Of a DNA stretch of 42,920 nt, positions 1 to 10,102 are shown piece after piece. This stretch comes from Cytidiella melzeri (Eukaryota; Basidiomycota; Agaricomycetes; Polyporales; Irpicaceae): NCBI GenBank assembly GCA_022592445.1, contig JABYQR010000368.1, positions 1 through 42,920 of the forward strand, in the 5' to 3' direction. The notes beneath the pieces are model-generated. The model searched no databases and was not told where the DNA came from. It saw only the letters and a list, made by a program, of their open reading frames with translations. The translations under genes and the position numbers were made by a program. Every line of letters begins with the position of its first letter. Position 1 is the first letter of the stretch.

Positions 1-648
1 CAATACATCGCTGACTGTACTCGACCAGACGTTGCATACTGCACTGGTCAACTTGCACGATACTTAGCTGACCCTTCTAAGGAACACTTCACTGCAGCTA
101 AACAGTGTTACCTATACTTGAAGGGAACGTGTGATTACTGGCTTGTCCTAGGAAACCAAGCAACTACTACTAATACTTCACTTGTCGGATACACTGATTC
201 TGACGGTATGACTACATACAGCAATAAACCAATGATGGGCTACACCTTCACATATAATGACTAACTTATCTCTTGGTCAAGTAAGCATGGTTCACTCGTA
301 ACACTATTGGTCACCGAAGCCGAATTATATGCCTTAGCGCATGCGTCAACTGAGGCTATATATCTAAAAGCACTCATTGACAAATTACTGAACTTTACTA
401 TGGACCCTGTCAAAATGTATACTGACAGTGCATCAACTATTGCCATTGTTAGCTCACCTGACGAGCAACATTTGCAACAAACTAAACACTTCGAGATTTG
501 TAAGAATTGCATCAGTGATCGTGTACTCAAGAAGTATATAACTATTCATCACATATCTTCTAACGATCAACGTGCTGATACACTTACTAAAGCACTACCT
601 CTCGAAAAACTCAAGCACTTCAATGAACTACTTCATATTCGTGCTTGA
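1..648 (+). pseudogene. Ty1/Copia pol fragment (RT tail and RNase H), broken
   Basis: Frame 1 is open from the window edge and reads like the end of a Copia polyprotein: a reverse-transcriptase tail with RPDVAYCTGQLARYLADPSK, then RNase H features (GYTDSDG, ISWSSK, VTEAELYALAHASTEAIYL, YTDSASTIAI, and a C-terminal DQRADTLTKALPLEKLKHF). This order is standard for Copia pol. An in-frame TAA at 262-264, where the family has GG.ISWSSK, breaks the frame, so only 307-648 remains as an intact ORF. The stop codon is at 646-648 and a purine-rich tract follows at once. The 5' part lies outside the window. Copia assignment is from remembered motifs and is strong; the element is not autonomous because of the nonsense codon. 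Confidence 0.88.
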
Positions 649-655
649 AGGGGAG

Positions 656-936
656 TGTTCAACTATATTAATTAGACACTTAACGTACAAGCGCTGTAGT
701 TACCGTATATATGACTTACTCTGATCAATGCAACGATACGCACTTTTGATCCCCAACTCCCACTGTGTGATCTCTCTCAGTCTTGCTCTCTCAACGCTTT
801 CCTCTACTTGCATAGCCTTCTAACATCTCTTTCGCACCTGAATTAACTCGCTTTGCTTGTGTGTCTTAGGTTCTTATGACGGCAAGTGGGATTACGACTG
901 TGCATCACATCCCTGCCTCTAGACGTGTTGAATACA
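656..936 (+). mobile_element. Probable 3' LTR of the Copia element
   Basis: Right after the pol stop comes a purine tract (GAAGGGGAG), then TGTTCAAC at 656, the classic start of a Copia 3' LTR. The right boundary is inferred from an imperfect inverted match, GTTGAATACA, ending at 936, which gives an LTR of about 281 bp ending in CA. The other LTR is outside the window, so neither the right boundary nor a target-site duplication can be confirmed. Confidence 0.55.
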
Positions 937-1268
937 TTCGACCGTCTTTAAACAGTGCACGGTGAACACATGCATGACCCAACGGACCCCAACCAGAGGC
1001 GCGCTGATTTGTCAGATCATTAACGCTGGATTCATCAAGCCATAATGACTTACCGACGGAACCTTCATAAACGCGCCCTCTTCACCGTGGCGCGACACAA
1101 TTGGAGCAACCAGTCAAGTGCGTCTTGGCTCGGGTTTTCAGATCTGCAGACAGCTCTGAGACTGACAATGCAGCTGACCACTCTCGAACAGATCTCAGCG
1201 CGTTAGCTGAACTCTTTCAGGCTGAGCGTATCCTCATTCCAAGTCCTCCCGGTGCGAGTTGATGAACC
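937..1268. other. Intergenic, upstream of the RNase H2A gene
   Basis: No ORF, RNA gene or clear TATA box is visible. The segment separates the Copia LTR from the RNase H2A start codon and presumably holds that gene's promoter and 5' UTR. Nothing else recognised. Confidence 0.5.
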
Positions 1269-2492
1269 ATGTCGACAAGTAAAGAAACGACAACTGGCGT
1301 GCCTTCCATTCATGATTCCGCCTCTCCGTTGACTGCATCGTACACGTATCACTCCCCGAAACCGACGTCCAAAGGCCCGTACATTCTCGGCGTGGACGAA
1401 GCCGGACGCGGACCTGTATTAGGTCCCATGGTGTATGGAGTTGCCTACTGTCCTGTTGAATTCAGAGATGATCTAGAGAACTTGGGGTTTGCCGGTATGT
1501 CAGCTACAAAGTACTCAATTCCTCATTCTCCGACTGTTACTCATAATCAAGGTCAGATTCAAAAATCCTGAACGCTGCAACCCGATCGACCCTCCTAGAC
1601 ACTCTCTGCTCTGATCCATCGAAACTGGCTTGGTCTGTCAGAGTACTGGCGTAAGCTGACCTTTGCGGTTGAGGGGACTAGTTGCTTAATGTATGTCCTT
1701 CGGTAGACCTCAAGCCATCTCCAGCGGTATGTTACGCCGTCCACCGCACAACCTCAATAGACAAGCCGAAGACGCTACAATGCTGTTGATTCGTGAGGTT
1801 CTGAAGAGCGGAATAGAATTGTCAGAGGTACTCTTTTCCCTGGTCGGACACTCAAAGAATCCCGCTCTGATCGCAGCTTCGTCAGGTCTATGTGGACGCG
1901 CTTGGCCCCCCAAAAGCATGGGAAGCGAGTCTCTCCAAGCAATTCCCCGGTATCAGTTTCACCGTCACACCCAAAGCTGATTCCAAGTACAAAATCGTCG
2001 GTGCGGCCAGTGTAGCCGCAAAGGTGACAAGGGATGCATGGATCGAAGGATGGGTTTACGAAGAGACGCAGCCATCGGAAGATGGAAAAGTAGGAGGCAA
2101 GCAAACCTGGGGAGAGCAGCTCGGAAGTGGCTATCCGGCAGGTTGGCTGCTCTCACATAGCCGACGATTTGATTTCTCTAAACGCATCGTCTACCCAGAT
2201 CCAAAGACCATCGCATGGATCAAATCATCGCTAGAGCCCACCTTTGGCTTTCCTTCTCTCGTTCGATTCTCGTGGACAACGATCAAAGTGGCTCTTATCA
2301 ATGACGGCCACAACGTAAAGTGGTAGGGTCCTTGCGTTCACAACCGTGTGCAAATGTATTCTGATTGAGTTTCAAAGGACGGACGAAGGCCAAGCATCAC
2401 TTGTTCAAGCATTCGACAGTGCAAAGGGGCGAGACAAAGACCGATGTCCAATGACAAGAGATCTCTGTATAAAGAGCGTTGGCATGCTCTAA
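1269..2492 (+). CDS. rnh201: Ribonuclease H2 catalytic subunit A
   Basis: The enzyme cleaves the RNA strand of RNA/DNA hybrids and removes single ribonucleotides misincorporated in nuclear DNA; it works as subunit A of the heterotrimeric RNase H2. Five exons: 1269-1494, 1557-1650, 1707-1827, 1886-2322, 2378-2492, with introns of 55-62 nt and GT..AG ends, giving 330 residues. The motif [16 protein letters not shown] carries the first catalytic pair (Asp43, Glu44). DSK follows directly across intron 1, VYVDALGPP gives the third acidic residue, KVTRDAW the fourth, and GSGYP and [11 protein letters not shown] are further family signatures. The length is close to the eukaryotic norm of about 300. 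The start is the first ATG before the conserved domain. The last exon is supported by the reading [13 protein letters not shown] across intron 4. It is convergent with the SART1 gene, with only 64 bp between the stops. Confidence 0.94.
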
Positions 2493-2556
2493 TTACACCC
2501 TATAAATGTACTACCATAGCACTGATCGTAATGAGGAGCATTCCTCACAGCTATAC

Positions 2557-5422
2557 CTATCGCCGCTTCGGCGGAGGAGTACCGTTTGCATCCTCACCAG
2601 CCTTCCGTTTACCTAGCCCAAAGGTGACCTTCGTCCTGTCGGCAGGGACCGGAGTACCGCTGTCCCTTGGAGAGGCGACCTCTACCACAGAAGCAGCTAT
2701 CCTGGAGAAGCCAGGTCGGGGAGCAGGGGAATCGCCGCTGCCAGAGCCTGGGCCGGAGGTGGGCAAGGGGCTGTAAGTCGCTGGTGCAGGTAACGTCATG
2801 AAGCCAGTCGAATCGAGCTGAGGACCAGCGTTCTTATCCGCGTTCTTCTTCTTGTTCTTCTTCTCGGTCTTGCCCTTCGAAAGAGGTTGTGGGTCAAAGA
2901 ACTCTGCGGCTTGTGGGACAGCACTAGAAGGCATTCGTCAGTTGAGAGACGAATGCGCGTCGAGATCCTAACATACCCTCGGTTACCAACGGACAACACG
3001 AAATGAGCCTGACCCGCCTTCTCTTGACGGATCTGGAACGCCTGGTTCATGCTGAGCGGCGTGTCGCCACTTACCATAGCTTCCTGCTTTTTCTCCTCCG
3101 CAATCTTCTTCAGACGCTTCTCCGTCTTCATCTTGCCAGAGCCTTTACCGTGAAATTTGTGAGACAAAGCCTTCCAAGCCTCCTTCGGCGTTAACTCTCG
3201 CCCAAACTCATCGTAGTAGACGATGTTTACGTCCGGTTTGTAGTCCTTGAACGCCTCTAAATTTTGCCGTGCTTCTTGCTGCTCACGCAGGCGGTTTTCG
3301 TACTCCCTCGTAGCCTGATCCTTGTTGCCTCCACGCGTCTTCGCTTTCTCAAGCTCCCTTTGAGCAACCAGTCGTCTGTAGTCCGCGAGCCACAAATCAC
3401 GCTGCAGCTGTACCCTTTCGCGCTCTTTCTGGTCAGCTCCAGGACCAGCCAAGACGCCCTGGCTGCGAAGAATGTTGAGCGTCGCTGCCATACCGGTAGA
3501 GAAGGTCTGTTCCGAAGCAGTTCCTACAGCCTCCTCTTCGCCAGCGCCCGTCGAGTGGTCCGCAGCTTCATGCTCCCTGATCGCGTTCTCTATAGCATTA
3601 AGCATGGCCTCATCGTCTTCTTCCTCCTTCACCACGACCTCTCCAGCTTCCAACTCGTCAATTGCCTCCTCTACGTCCATCTTTGTGTCCTGCGGCGGCT
3701 CCGAAGGGACTTTCAATGGTGCTTTCTCGGCTACTGGTTCCTGCTTGATGGCAACTGGAGCGTAAGTGATGGCGCGAACAAACTCGGAAGTATCATCGAA
3801 GACGAGGCCGCCTTCTTCATCAGCTTCGTCTTCTACTTTGATGACCTCAGGCCCGTTGTCCTCGGGCGGATGAGACCTCTGTCGTTCCTCAGCAACTGAA
3901 ACAATAGTTAGCACAGAATTAGCAGAAGGAACTGGTGATGGCCTACTTCTCCTTGCAAGCTCCTCCGGCGACAGCTTCTTACGTTTCTGGAGTTTCGCAC
4001 GTCTCGAACGAGCCAAAGCAGCTTGCAGCTCATCGTCATCTACGAAATTATCATCCAGATTGCGCTGTCGAGGGATTATCGGCTTCTCGTCTACCTGCAT
4101 TTGATCACCGTCGGCGCTAATGTCGGACAGCTCTGCCTGCTTCCTCGTTGAACGCTTCTTTTTTGTCTGGGTGGGCAAGTTAGAGATGGGGAGCATCAAA
4201 GTCAGCTGTACGACTCACCTTGGGTTTCTTGAAGCCGACGTCTCCTTCCTGAAGATAATCAAATGACTCGATGTTTTCTGGATAATATCAGGGTCAGAAG
4301 CATGTCAGCAGCAGCTCTGCAAGGTGAAGCTTACTGCTGTAGTCTATGGATAAAAGGGTCTTGTTCACGGTTACAGTTGTCTCTGCCGTCTCTTCGCGTG
4401 AGACTTTACGTTGCAAGGAAGAGCTTCCCAGCCGGAAATCCTGAGAACAAACCTTTAGCTACTCGTTTTCCACAATATGAATCCACATACAGTCTCTTTC
4501 GGGCCTTCCAAAAATTGGTCATATTTCGACAAGAGTGACCGCCTCATACCGGCTTGACCAGGCGTGAATTCGTCATCATCATAGCCGGTGTAATCTCGTC
4601 GCTTAATCTTGAGTTCGTTGTTCTTCTCCGTGCGCTCGTGCTCAGCCAGTGCAACGTTCTCCAACTCATCCTCTGAACAGCATAGTCTCAGTCGTTACGC
4701 GTCCCTTGCGATCCAGTAGCCGACTGACCTTCATCCTCGAGAATTCGGCTATCTTTCAGCGTAAGGATACGCTCCTCGCCTTCATCCAGTTCCTCAAGAT
4801 CGTGAGCGACTTTGAGACCGGCAAGATCCTCTGAAACCATGGTAAGTCAGCGGCGAGAATCCAGCACCATAAACGCTATGACGTACTCTCTGTGTACTCG
4901 TCTTGTACCATCTTATCCATCGCTTCGAGCTCCTGCTGCCTCTTCTTTGCTAACTCCTTCTCCTTCTTCTTGCTCCTCTTGATCCACTTCAAGGTATCGT
5001 CTACATCTTGTTCGACATCACCGAGCGTCGCACCTTTGAGCTTTGCATTGAGTTCACGCTTGTTCCTCACCCTATTATGTCATAATGCCGAACATGAGCA
5101 TTCCTTTCTTGCTACCCATAGAAGCAAACAGCAACGCGTGAAGCCGCAAAACACACAACGCAAGCCAGAAAACACTCACTTTGCTATACGCTCTTGAATC
5201 TCCCTGAGCGACGCCTCCATCAGTATACACACACATAGCGAGCATGCCAAACAACACGCACTTAGTCTCTTTATCCTTGGCATCTCTCTCTCGCTGCTTC
5301 GCATAGTTCTCTTCAGCTGCCTTATCCTTGTCGGTCGCGGGAGCTTTGTCGTCCGTGAGAGGCTTGAGACCGAGAGAGATACGGATTTTATTGGTCTCCT
5401 CCAAGCTGATACTCTCCTCCAT
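2557..5422 (-). CDS. snu66: SART1/Snu66 family U4/U6.U5 tri-snRNP protein
   Basis: A nuclear component of the U4/U6.U5 tri-snRNP, needed for pre-mRNA splicing. Ten exons on the minus strand: 5422-5262, 5203-5180, 5071-4887, 4830-4729, 4672-4491, 4440-4335, 4277-4219, 4166-3947, 3895-2977, 2923-2557, joining to 774 residues (human SART1 has about 800). Family landmarks appear in order: N-terminal SLEETNKIRISLGLKPL, a charged coiled-coil helix, the DLAGLKVAH block, RRSLLSKYDQFLEGP, VNKTLLSIDYSKN, DYLQEGDVGFKKPK, GLVFDDTSEFVRAI, and the C-terminal ALSHKFHGKGSGKMKTEKR and DTPLSMNQ. Exon 2 has only 24 nt. The 51-nt intron at 3896-3946 has a length divisible by three and no stop, so a naive ORF reads through it. 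In the sixth intron region an acceptor 12 nt upstream would also keep frame; I chose the 50-nt form. The region is acidic and Lys-rich throughout, as in the family. Confidence 0.93.
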
Positions 5423-5925
5423 AGATAGACTGGATAGGTTAACTCTTGATTATAAACGGGTAGGGTACGAGATTGGATGAAGGAGAGAGGGAACGGGGCT
5501 ACAGAGGTCGTAGGCGTGGACGTTGAGGTCGAAGATGTGTAATGGGCGTCTCTCGTATTGTGCCGCAAACCTAACCCTAATTGTAGCCAACCAGTATATA
5601 TCTCTGAGTATTGAATACTCATGGCTACTAAGTGTTCATCTGATGTCAAGTGAAGCATTAACGGTTATAGAGAAATTCGCTTGTCTTCATAACTTTCCAT
5701 ACGCCAGCTGCCTAGACAGATAACAAATTTCGCTGTAGACATGGTAATGTCTTTTGGACATCCTAAGACAAGACTGATAATAATCCTACACCGCACTATT
5801 GGCCGTCACTGGAAGAAAGTGAAGTAGTGGCCAAAGGGCCATTACTCTTGTCGGAAGCCGGAGTTACCGAAGCTAGAAAGAGATTGTATCCGTGAGCGTA
5901 AGGCTGTATGGCAGCCACTTTTAGC
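5423..5925. other. Intergenic, SART1 promoter side
   Basis: Upstream of SART1 (which is transcribed leftward). It contains a short CTAACCCTAA at 5571-5580, too short to be telomeric. No coding frame with splice support was found. Confidence 0.5.
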
Positions 5926-6096
5926 TCACTCTTCGAGCTCCGGGGGACCACTAAAAGGGTTGTCAAGGTCAGCTATTGCCCGGGCGATGAAAAGTCTGCT
6001 GGATGCAATAGGAGCAGCGGATGCCGCCTGTAGCTTGAGCTGAAGGAGGAAGATGAAAGCCAATAACAAGGGGGGATGAAAGATGTTTCGTTGCAT
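5926..6096 (-). CDS. Possible small secreted peptide (56 aa)
   Basis: An unrecognised short ORF starting MQRNIFHPP. After one Arg it has a hydrophobic stretch (LLLAFIFLLQLKLQ) and an AXA-type cleavage site (AASA before APIASS), which together look like a secretory signal peptide. About 30 mature residues without cysteines follow, ending in PPELEE. A GTGAGT..CAG intron-like pair (donor about 6173, acceptor about 6111) lies just upstream and could be a 5' UTR intron or could join an upstream exon in another frame. There is no CAAX box, so it is not a mating pheromone precursor of the usual type. It could easily be a chance ORF. Confidence 0.22.
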   Translation of the reverse strand: MQRNIFHPPLLLAFIFLLQLKLQAASAAPIASSRLFIARAIADLDNPFSGPPELEE

Positions 6097-7312
6097 GGTA
6101 ATAATATCTGCGCGTGTACATGTATGTATGAGAGACACATCAAACACTTGGGATTCACTACTCACTCACCAGTCGGTGCTGAGGTTTGCAGATGGAATTG
6201 GAGGGCTTGCTCTGGTCTGCTGACTCTGACCATGGACCGCATTTGATATTACTGTGCAGAGATTGCATACTGCTAGAACCAACCTGGGTCTTGCGACAAT
6301 AGCACCCGCTTGAGAGGTGACAACTGTAAATTCATGTTCGCGCAGTATATCATATATGTATGTGAGTAAGGAGGTTGCGGATCATCTATAAGTGATATCA
6401 TACCGGTTGCCCTAGACAAAGATCAGAATGCGGTTGTTTGCCATGACAGCGAGAGGCGGTCATCTTCATTCACGTTATATCCCCGATTCCCTGATAACGT
6501 ACTGCGACGTGCCTTGCTGGAGGGAATAGGCCAATGCTTCGAAGGAAAGCCGAAAAACTGTCCTCCATGGCAGTGACACACTCGCAACTCAACTACCTGA
6601 CGGACTTGTGTCATGATCCCAAGGTCGAGATCCTTCTTATGTGTCCCATATGTCGGAAAGCAAGTATAACATGGAAGTTCATAACGACGATGAGACGGTC
6701 CGCTAGACGCAGTGACAGGGTTTGGTTGGTATCGATCCTCTCCAGTTCCACAATCTATAGCGGTGGGACTCACCAGATATTCAACGTGTGAGACATGATG
6801 CATAGTCTCCCAGTTCTAACACGCACCAGCACGGACTGAAAAAGGATATGGTGAAGTTCATGATCATGATCAAAAGACTACGGTACATGAAAAGATGTCG
6901 CCTAAGCATGAAACTCCATCCTCCGTGGGTCAATTTGCGTGAACAGAGCGATTAAGTCGGCTGATTGATCTGAACCACCTTGACAACGAAACTTGCGCAT
7001 ACGTCCACAACACAAGGCGAAGCATAACGCAAGCATACGCCGTGGGCATGCAGGTGGGTGTAAGCATGAAGTTTGCATTATGCTGACGCCAAGCTATATA
7101 CACCTATTTCGGTCGGAGCCCGAATAGTAACTTCAATCTCGATTCAGCGTCACCATAATTAGGTCTCACCCTGAAACCGTATATGTTATGCAGCCGAACG
7201 GTGACTTGAACCGCCTATCTGCCAGCGTTGTCCTACACGACGTCGAGCAGCTACCTGAAGCGAGTGAACTCGTCTCTTTGGCGTGCTTCGTATACGCATC
7301 CGTGTGGTAGCA
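6097..7312. other. Intergenic region upstream of the amylase
   Basis: About 1.2 kb with several small ORFs on both strands, none with splice-supported extension or recognisable motifs. It presumably includes the amylase promoter, but no clear TATA box stands out near 7313. Nothing else seen. Confidence 0.45.
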
Positions 7313-9878
7313 ATGGCTGAACTAATCCAAGCAATACGGAATTGGATTCATGACTTGCTACCTCAGCCTCCTGCGGCGCTGCCTGGGATGCGTGTACGTC
7401 CAGAGGGGTCGCCGGACAATGGCCTCATGGTAAGAACATTCTGATGCAGAAGCTTCACCCAATCTCAATCTCGCCAATTTAGATGCAATTTTTTACATGG
7501 GAAAGCAAACACCCAGAGCTGAGCTGGTGGCAGCACTTCGAGAAAGAGGTGCCCAACCTTGCAGAGCTAGGCGTTACACAAATATGGTTACCTCCTCCAA
7601 ACAAAGCCATGGTACCGGTGAGCACTAATAACTGCTTATCGCACAGTCAGTCTCCTCACACCTATTTTGTCAGAAAGGACAAGGCTATGATGCGTATGAT
7701 CTGGTAGGTCAAATGAGCTCTCCCGATTACTAAGGCTCAACTTCTATCTACATCGTTAGTGGGACTTGGGAGAATTTGACCAGAAAGGTTCTGTTCAGAC
7801 TCGGTGGGGTTCTAAGGAAGAACTGGTGTCAGCAATTGCCGCTGCGAAGGCTCATGGTATTAATGTACTCATCGACGCAGTACTCAACGTATGAGTCACG
7901 CAACGTTTCGAACGTTTATTCTCACTCACTCATCTCATTGTAGCACAAACTTGGCGCAGACAGGCCAGAAACGTTCAACGCAGTTCCTGTGGACCCTGAT
8001 AATAGGTTGAAGGCCATCGGATCTGTGCGCGAGATAGAGGTTGGCATTACGCTCTTCGCCGAATCATCTTCGTCGATTAATTCTGATTTGCCGAAGGGTT
8101 GGACAGCGTTTGACTTTGCTGGACGAGCCGGAAAGGTCAGTCGAGTGACTCGCATGGAACACAGGTATATACTAACTTACTCAACAGTACAGCGAGCTCA
8201 AGTGGACGTCCGAGCATTTTACTGGTATCTGATTGATCATTCGCTCTCTCAAGGTGTTGTTTGATCATCTTTGCTTAAAGGTGTGGACTGGGATCACCGG
8301 ACAAAGAGCAAAGGAATCTTTCGCATAGAGGGTCCACCACACAAAGGCTGGTCCCGATATGTCGACAAAGAGCTCGGCAATTACGATTATCTACTTGGGG
8401 TAGACGTGCGTACTGACAACGCAGTAGTCCTGAGTGTGCACTTGACGAAATTCCAGATTGACCACAGGCACCCTGCGGTCCGAAAAGACCTTCTTGATTG
8501 GGGAACTTGGATTATGAAGGTGCGTCCAGTTGGTGACATTACTGCAGTAGCTTAGCTCATCCACTGTTCAGACAACAGGCGCTATGGGGTTTAGATTAGA
8601 CGCAATCAAACATATGGATCGTCGATTCCTACTCGAGTTTGTACGTTCTGGCCTTTCGCGATCAAGCCTCATTGACCTATCAAACTACAGTTGAAGACTG
8701 CCCGGGCTGTACAAGGGCACGAACACATGTTCGCCGTTGCAGAGTATTGGTCGAATAAGTGAGTGTCCTGCTTCTCGGATGTAGTCGCGCCCAAATTCCC
8801 AATTCTCTTAGTGTCAATGCAATCAAGCCCTATATTCGTGCTTTTGAGGGCCTGGTATGTCAGACTATAAAAACATTAGATTTAGTCCTGAATTATCGGA
8901 TAGGTCACCTTCTTTGACGTGCCCCTGCATAACAACTTCCACGAAGCAAGCAAGGCTGGATCTGCTTACGATCTACGCACTATATTCAAGAGCACTGTGG
9001 TACAACTGCGGCCAGGTGATGCCGTCACTTTTGTCGATAATCACGAGTGAGTTCCATCTTCTGCACGTCTACTCCGTATCATATCCACTATGTTTCAAGT
9101 ACGGTACGAACATTTCAAAACCCAATTCGCTCGATTCCTTAATTGCGTCATGACATAGCAAATCGGGCAAACGCTTGAGAGCTGGGTACAAAAATCTACG
9201 CTTTACCACTTTGTCTTCTTCTCTGATGCGGATTATCAAGGTATACAGCGCATTCAAACTTCAGGCCTACGCCCTCATATTACTGCGCAAGGTCGGACAC
9301 CCGTGCGTTGCACTCCGCTCTACCATGCTGCCCAAAGTGCCTGAGTTCCTGTGGCTCACTCTATTTGTGTTCAGCTGCATTTTCTACGGAGATCTGTATC
9401 CCAACGATGAGTGTTACGACGCAAAAGTTTCGGAAGGTCTGAGATCACTCATCCAAGCACGGAGAAAGTTCGCATACGGTCCTCAGCGAGATTACCTCGT
9501 AGACAAGAACTGTATTGGGTTTGTCAGAGAAGGCGACGAGACGCACGGAGGATGCGTGGTGCTCATTAGCAATAGAACAAGTGACGTCGATGGGTGAGTG
9601 CTTTGCTTGGATGCGTCTGGTATCAAGTGACTGACATTATAATTTAGCAAATCCTCAGGAACGACGAGCGTCCGCATGAATGTCGGAGTGGTAAATACCT
9701 ACAGGCACACGATCATACTTGCTTATTGACATTTTACGTCTCGCAGAGGAACAGTGGTCATCGGTACCAGTGTTTTTCGGGCAACGACGTGAACATTCAT
9801 GTCGACGTCGACGGTGCTGGCTGGGGAAAGTTTCCCTACCCTTCTGGAGCTGTAGATGTCTGGATTCGCGCTGATTGA
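7313..9878 (+). CDS. GH13 alpha-amylase, cytosolic (GH13_5-like)
   Basis: Hydrolyses internal alpha-1,4 glucosidic bonds. Nineteen exons join to 526 residues: 7313-7429, 7483-7617, 7674-7703, 7760-7888, 7944-8039, 8097-8135, 8188-8224, 8281-8405, 8457-8519, 8572-8640, 8691-8758, 8812-8854, 8904-9046, 9100-9103, 9159-9185, 9241-9302, 9375-9593, 9648-9690, 9747-9878. GH13 signatures occur in order: [12 protein letters not shown] and [36 protein letters not shown] (region I), [11 protein letters not shown] (region II, nucleophile Asp), FAVAEYWSN (region III, general acid Glu), FVDNHDTQ (region IV, Asp), then [10 protein letters not shown] and a beta-rich C-terminal domain. No signal peptide is present, which fits intracellular fungal amylases. 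Intron 5 has a weak GTTGGC donor and is 57 nt and stop-free, so it could be read through. Exon 14 is only 4 nt. The start is the first ATG after an in-frame stop. The gene is convergent with the sugar transporter. Confidence 0.93.
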
Positions 9879-9941
9879 TTCAATTCGATCACTCTGGGAA
9901 GGCTGCACATTTGTATGATGGATTCATCGTCACTGATTTAA

Positions 9942-9977
9942 CAACTATTTTCCTGGCTCCCAACTATTTTCCTGGCT
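9942..9977. repeat. 17-bp tandem duplication in amylase 3' UTR
   Basis: CAACTATTTTCCTGGCT occurs at 9942-9958 and again at 9961-9977 with a 2-bp spacer. It lies in the 224-bp gap between the convergent amylase and transporter genes. No function is implied. Confidence 0.85.
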
Positions 9978-10102
9978 ATCTTGCGATGCTCCAAATTACC
10001 CATTAGATACACTATCCGGATTCCAGTGCCTAAACGTCGGATACTACCTGCTGTACATACACATACTTTTACTACCTTTCACAATGATTGTCAATTTCAG
10101 CC

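Noticed and set aside
3264..3899. 211-codon plus-strand ORF
   Set aside because: Antisense shadow of the large SART1 exon, no motif.
5926..6096. Mating pheromone precursor
   Set aside because: No C-terminal CAAX motif.
8040..8096. Reading straight through amylase intron 5 (stop-free, 57 nt)
   Set aside because: The GH13 family has REIEGW directly joined; the extra 19 residues do not fit, although the GTTGGC donor is weak and leaves some doubt.
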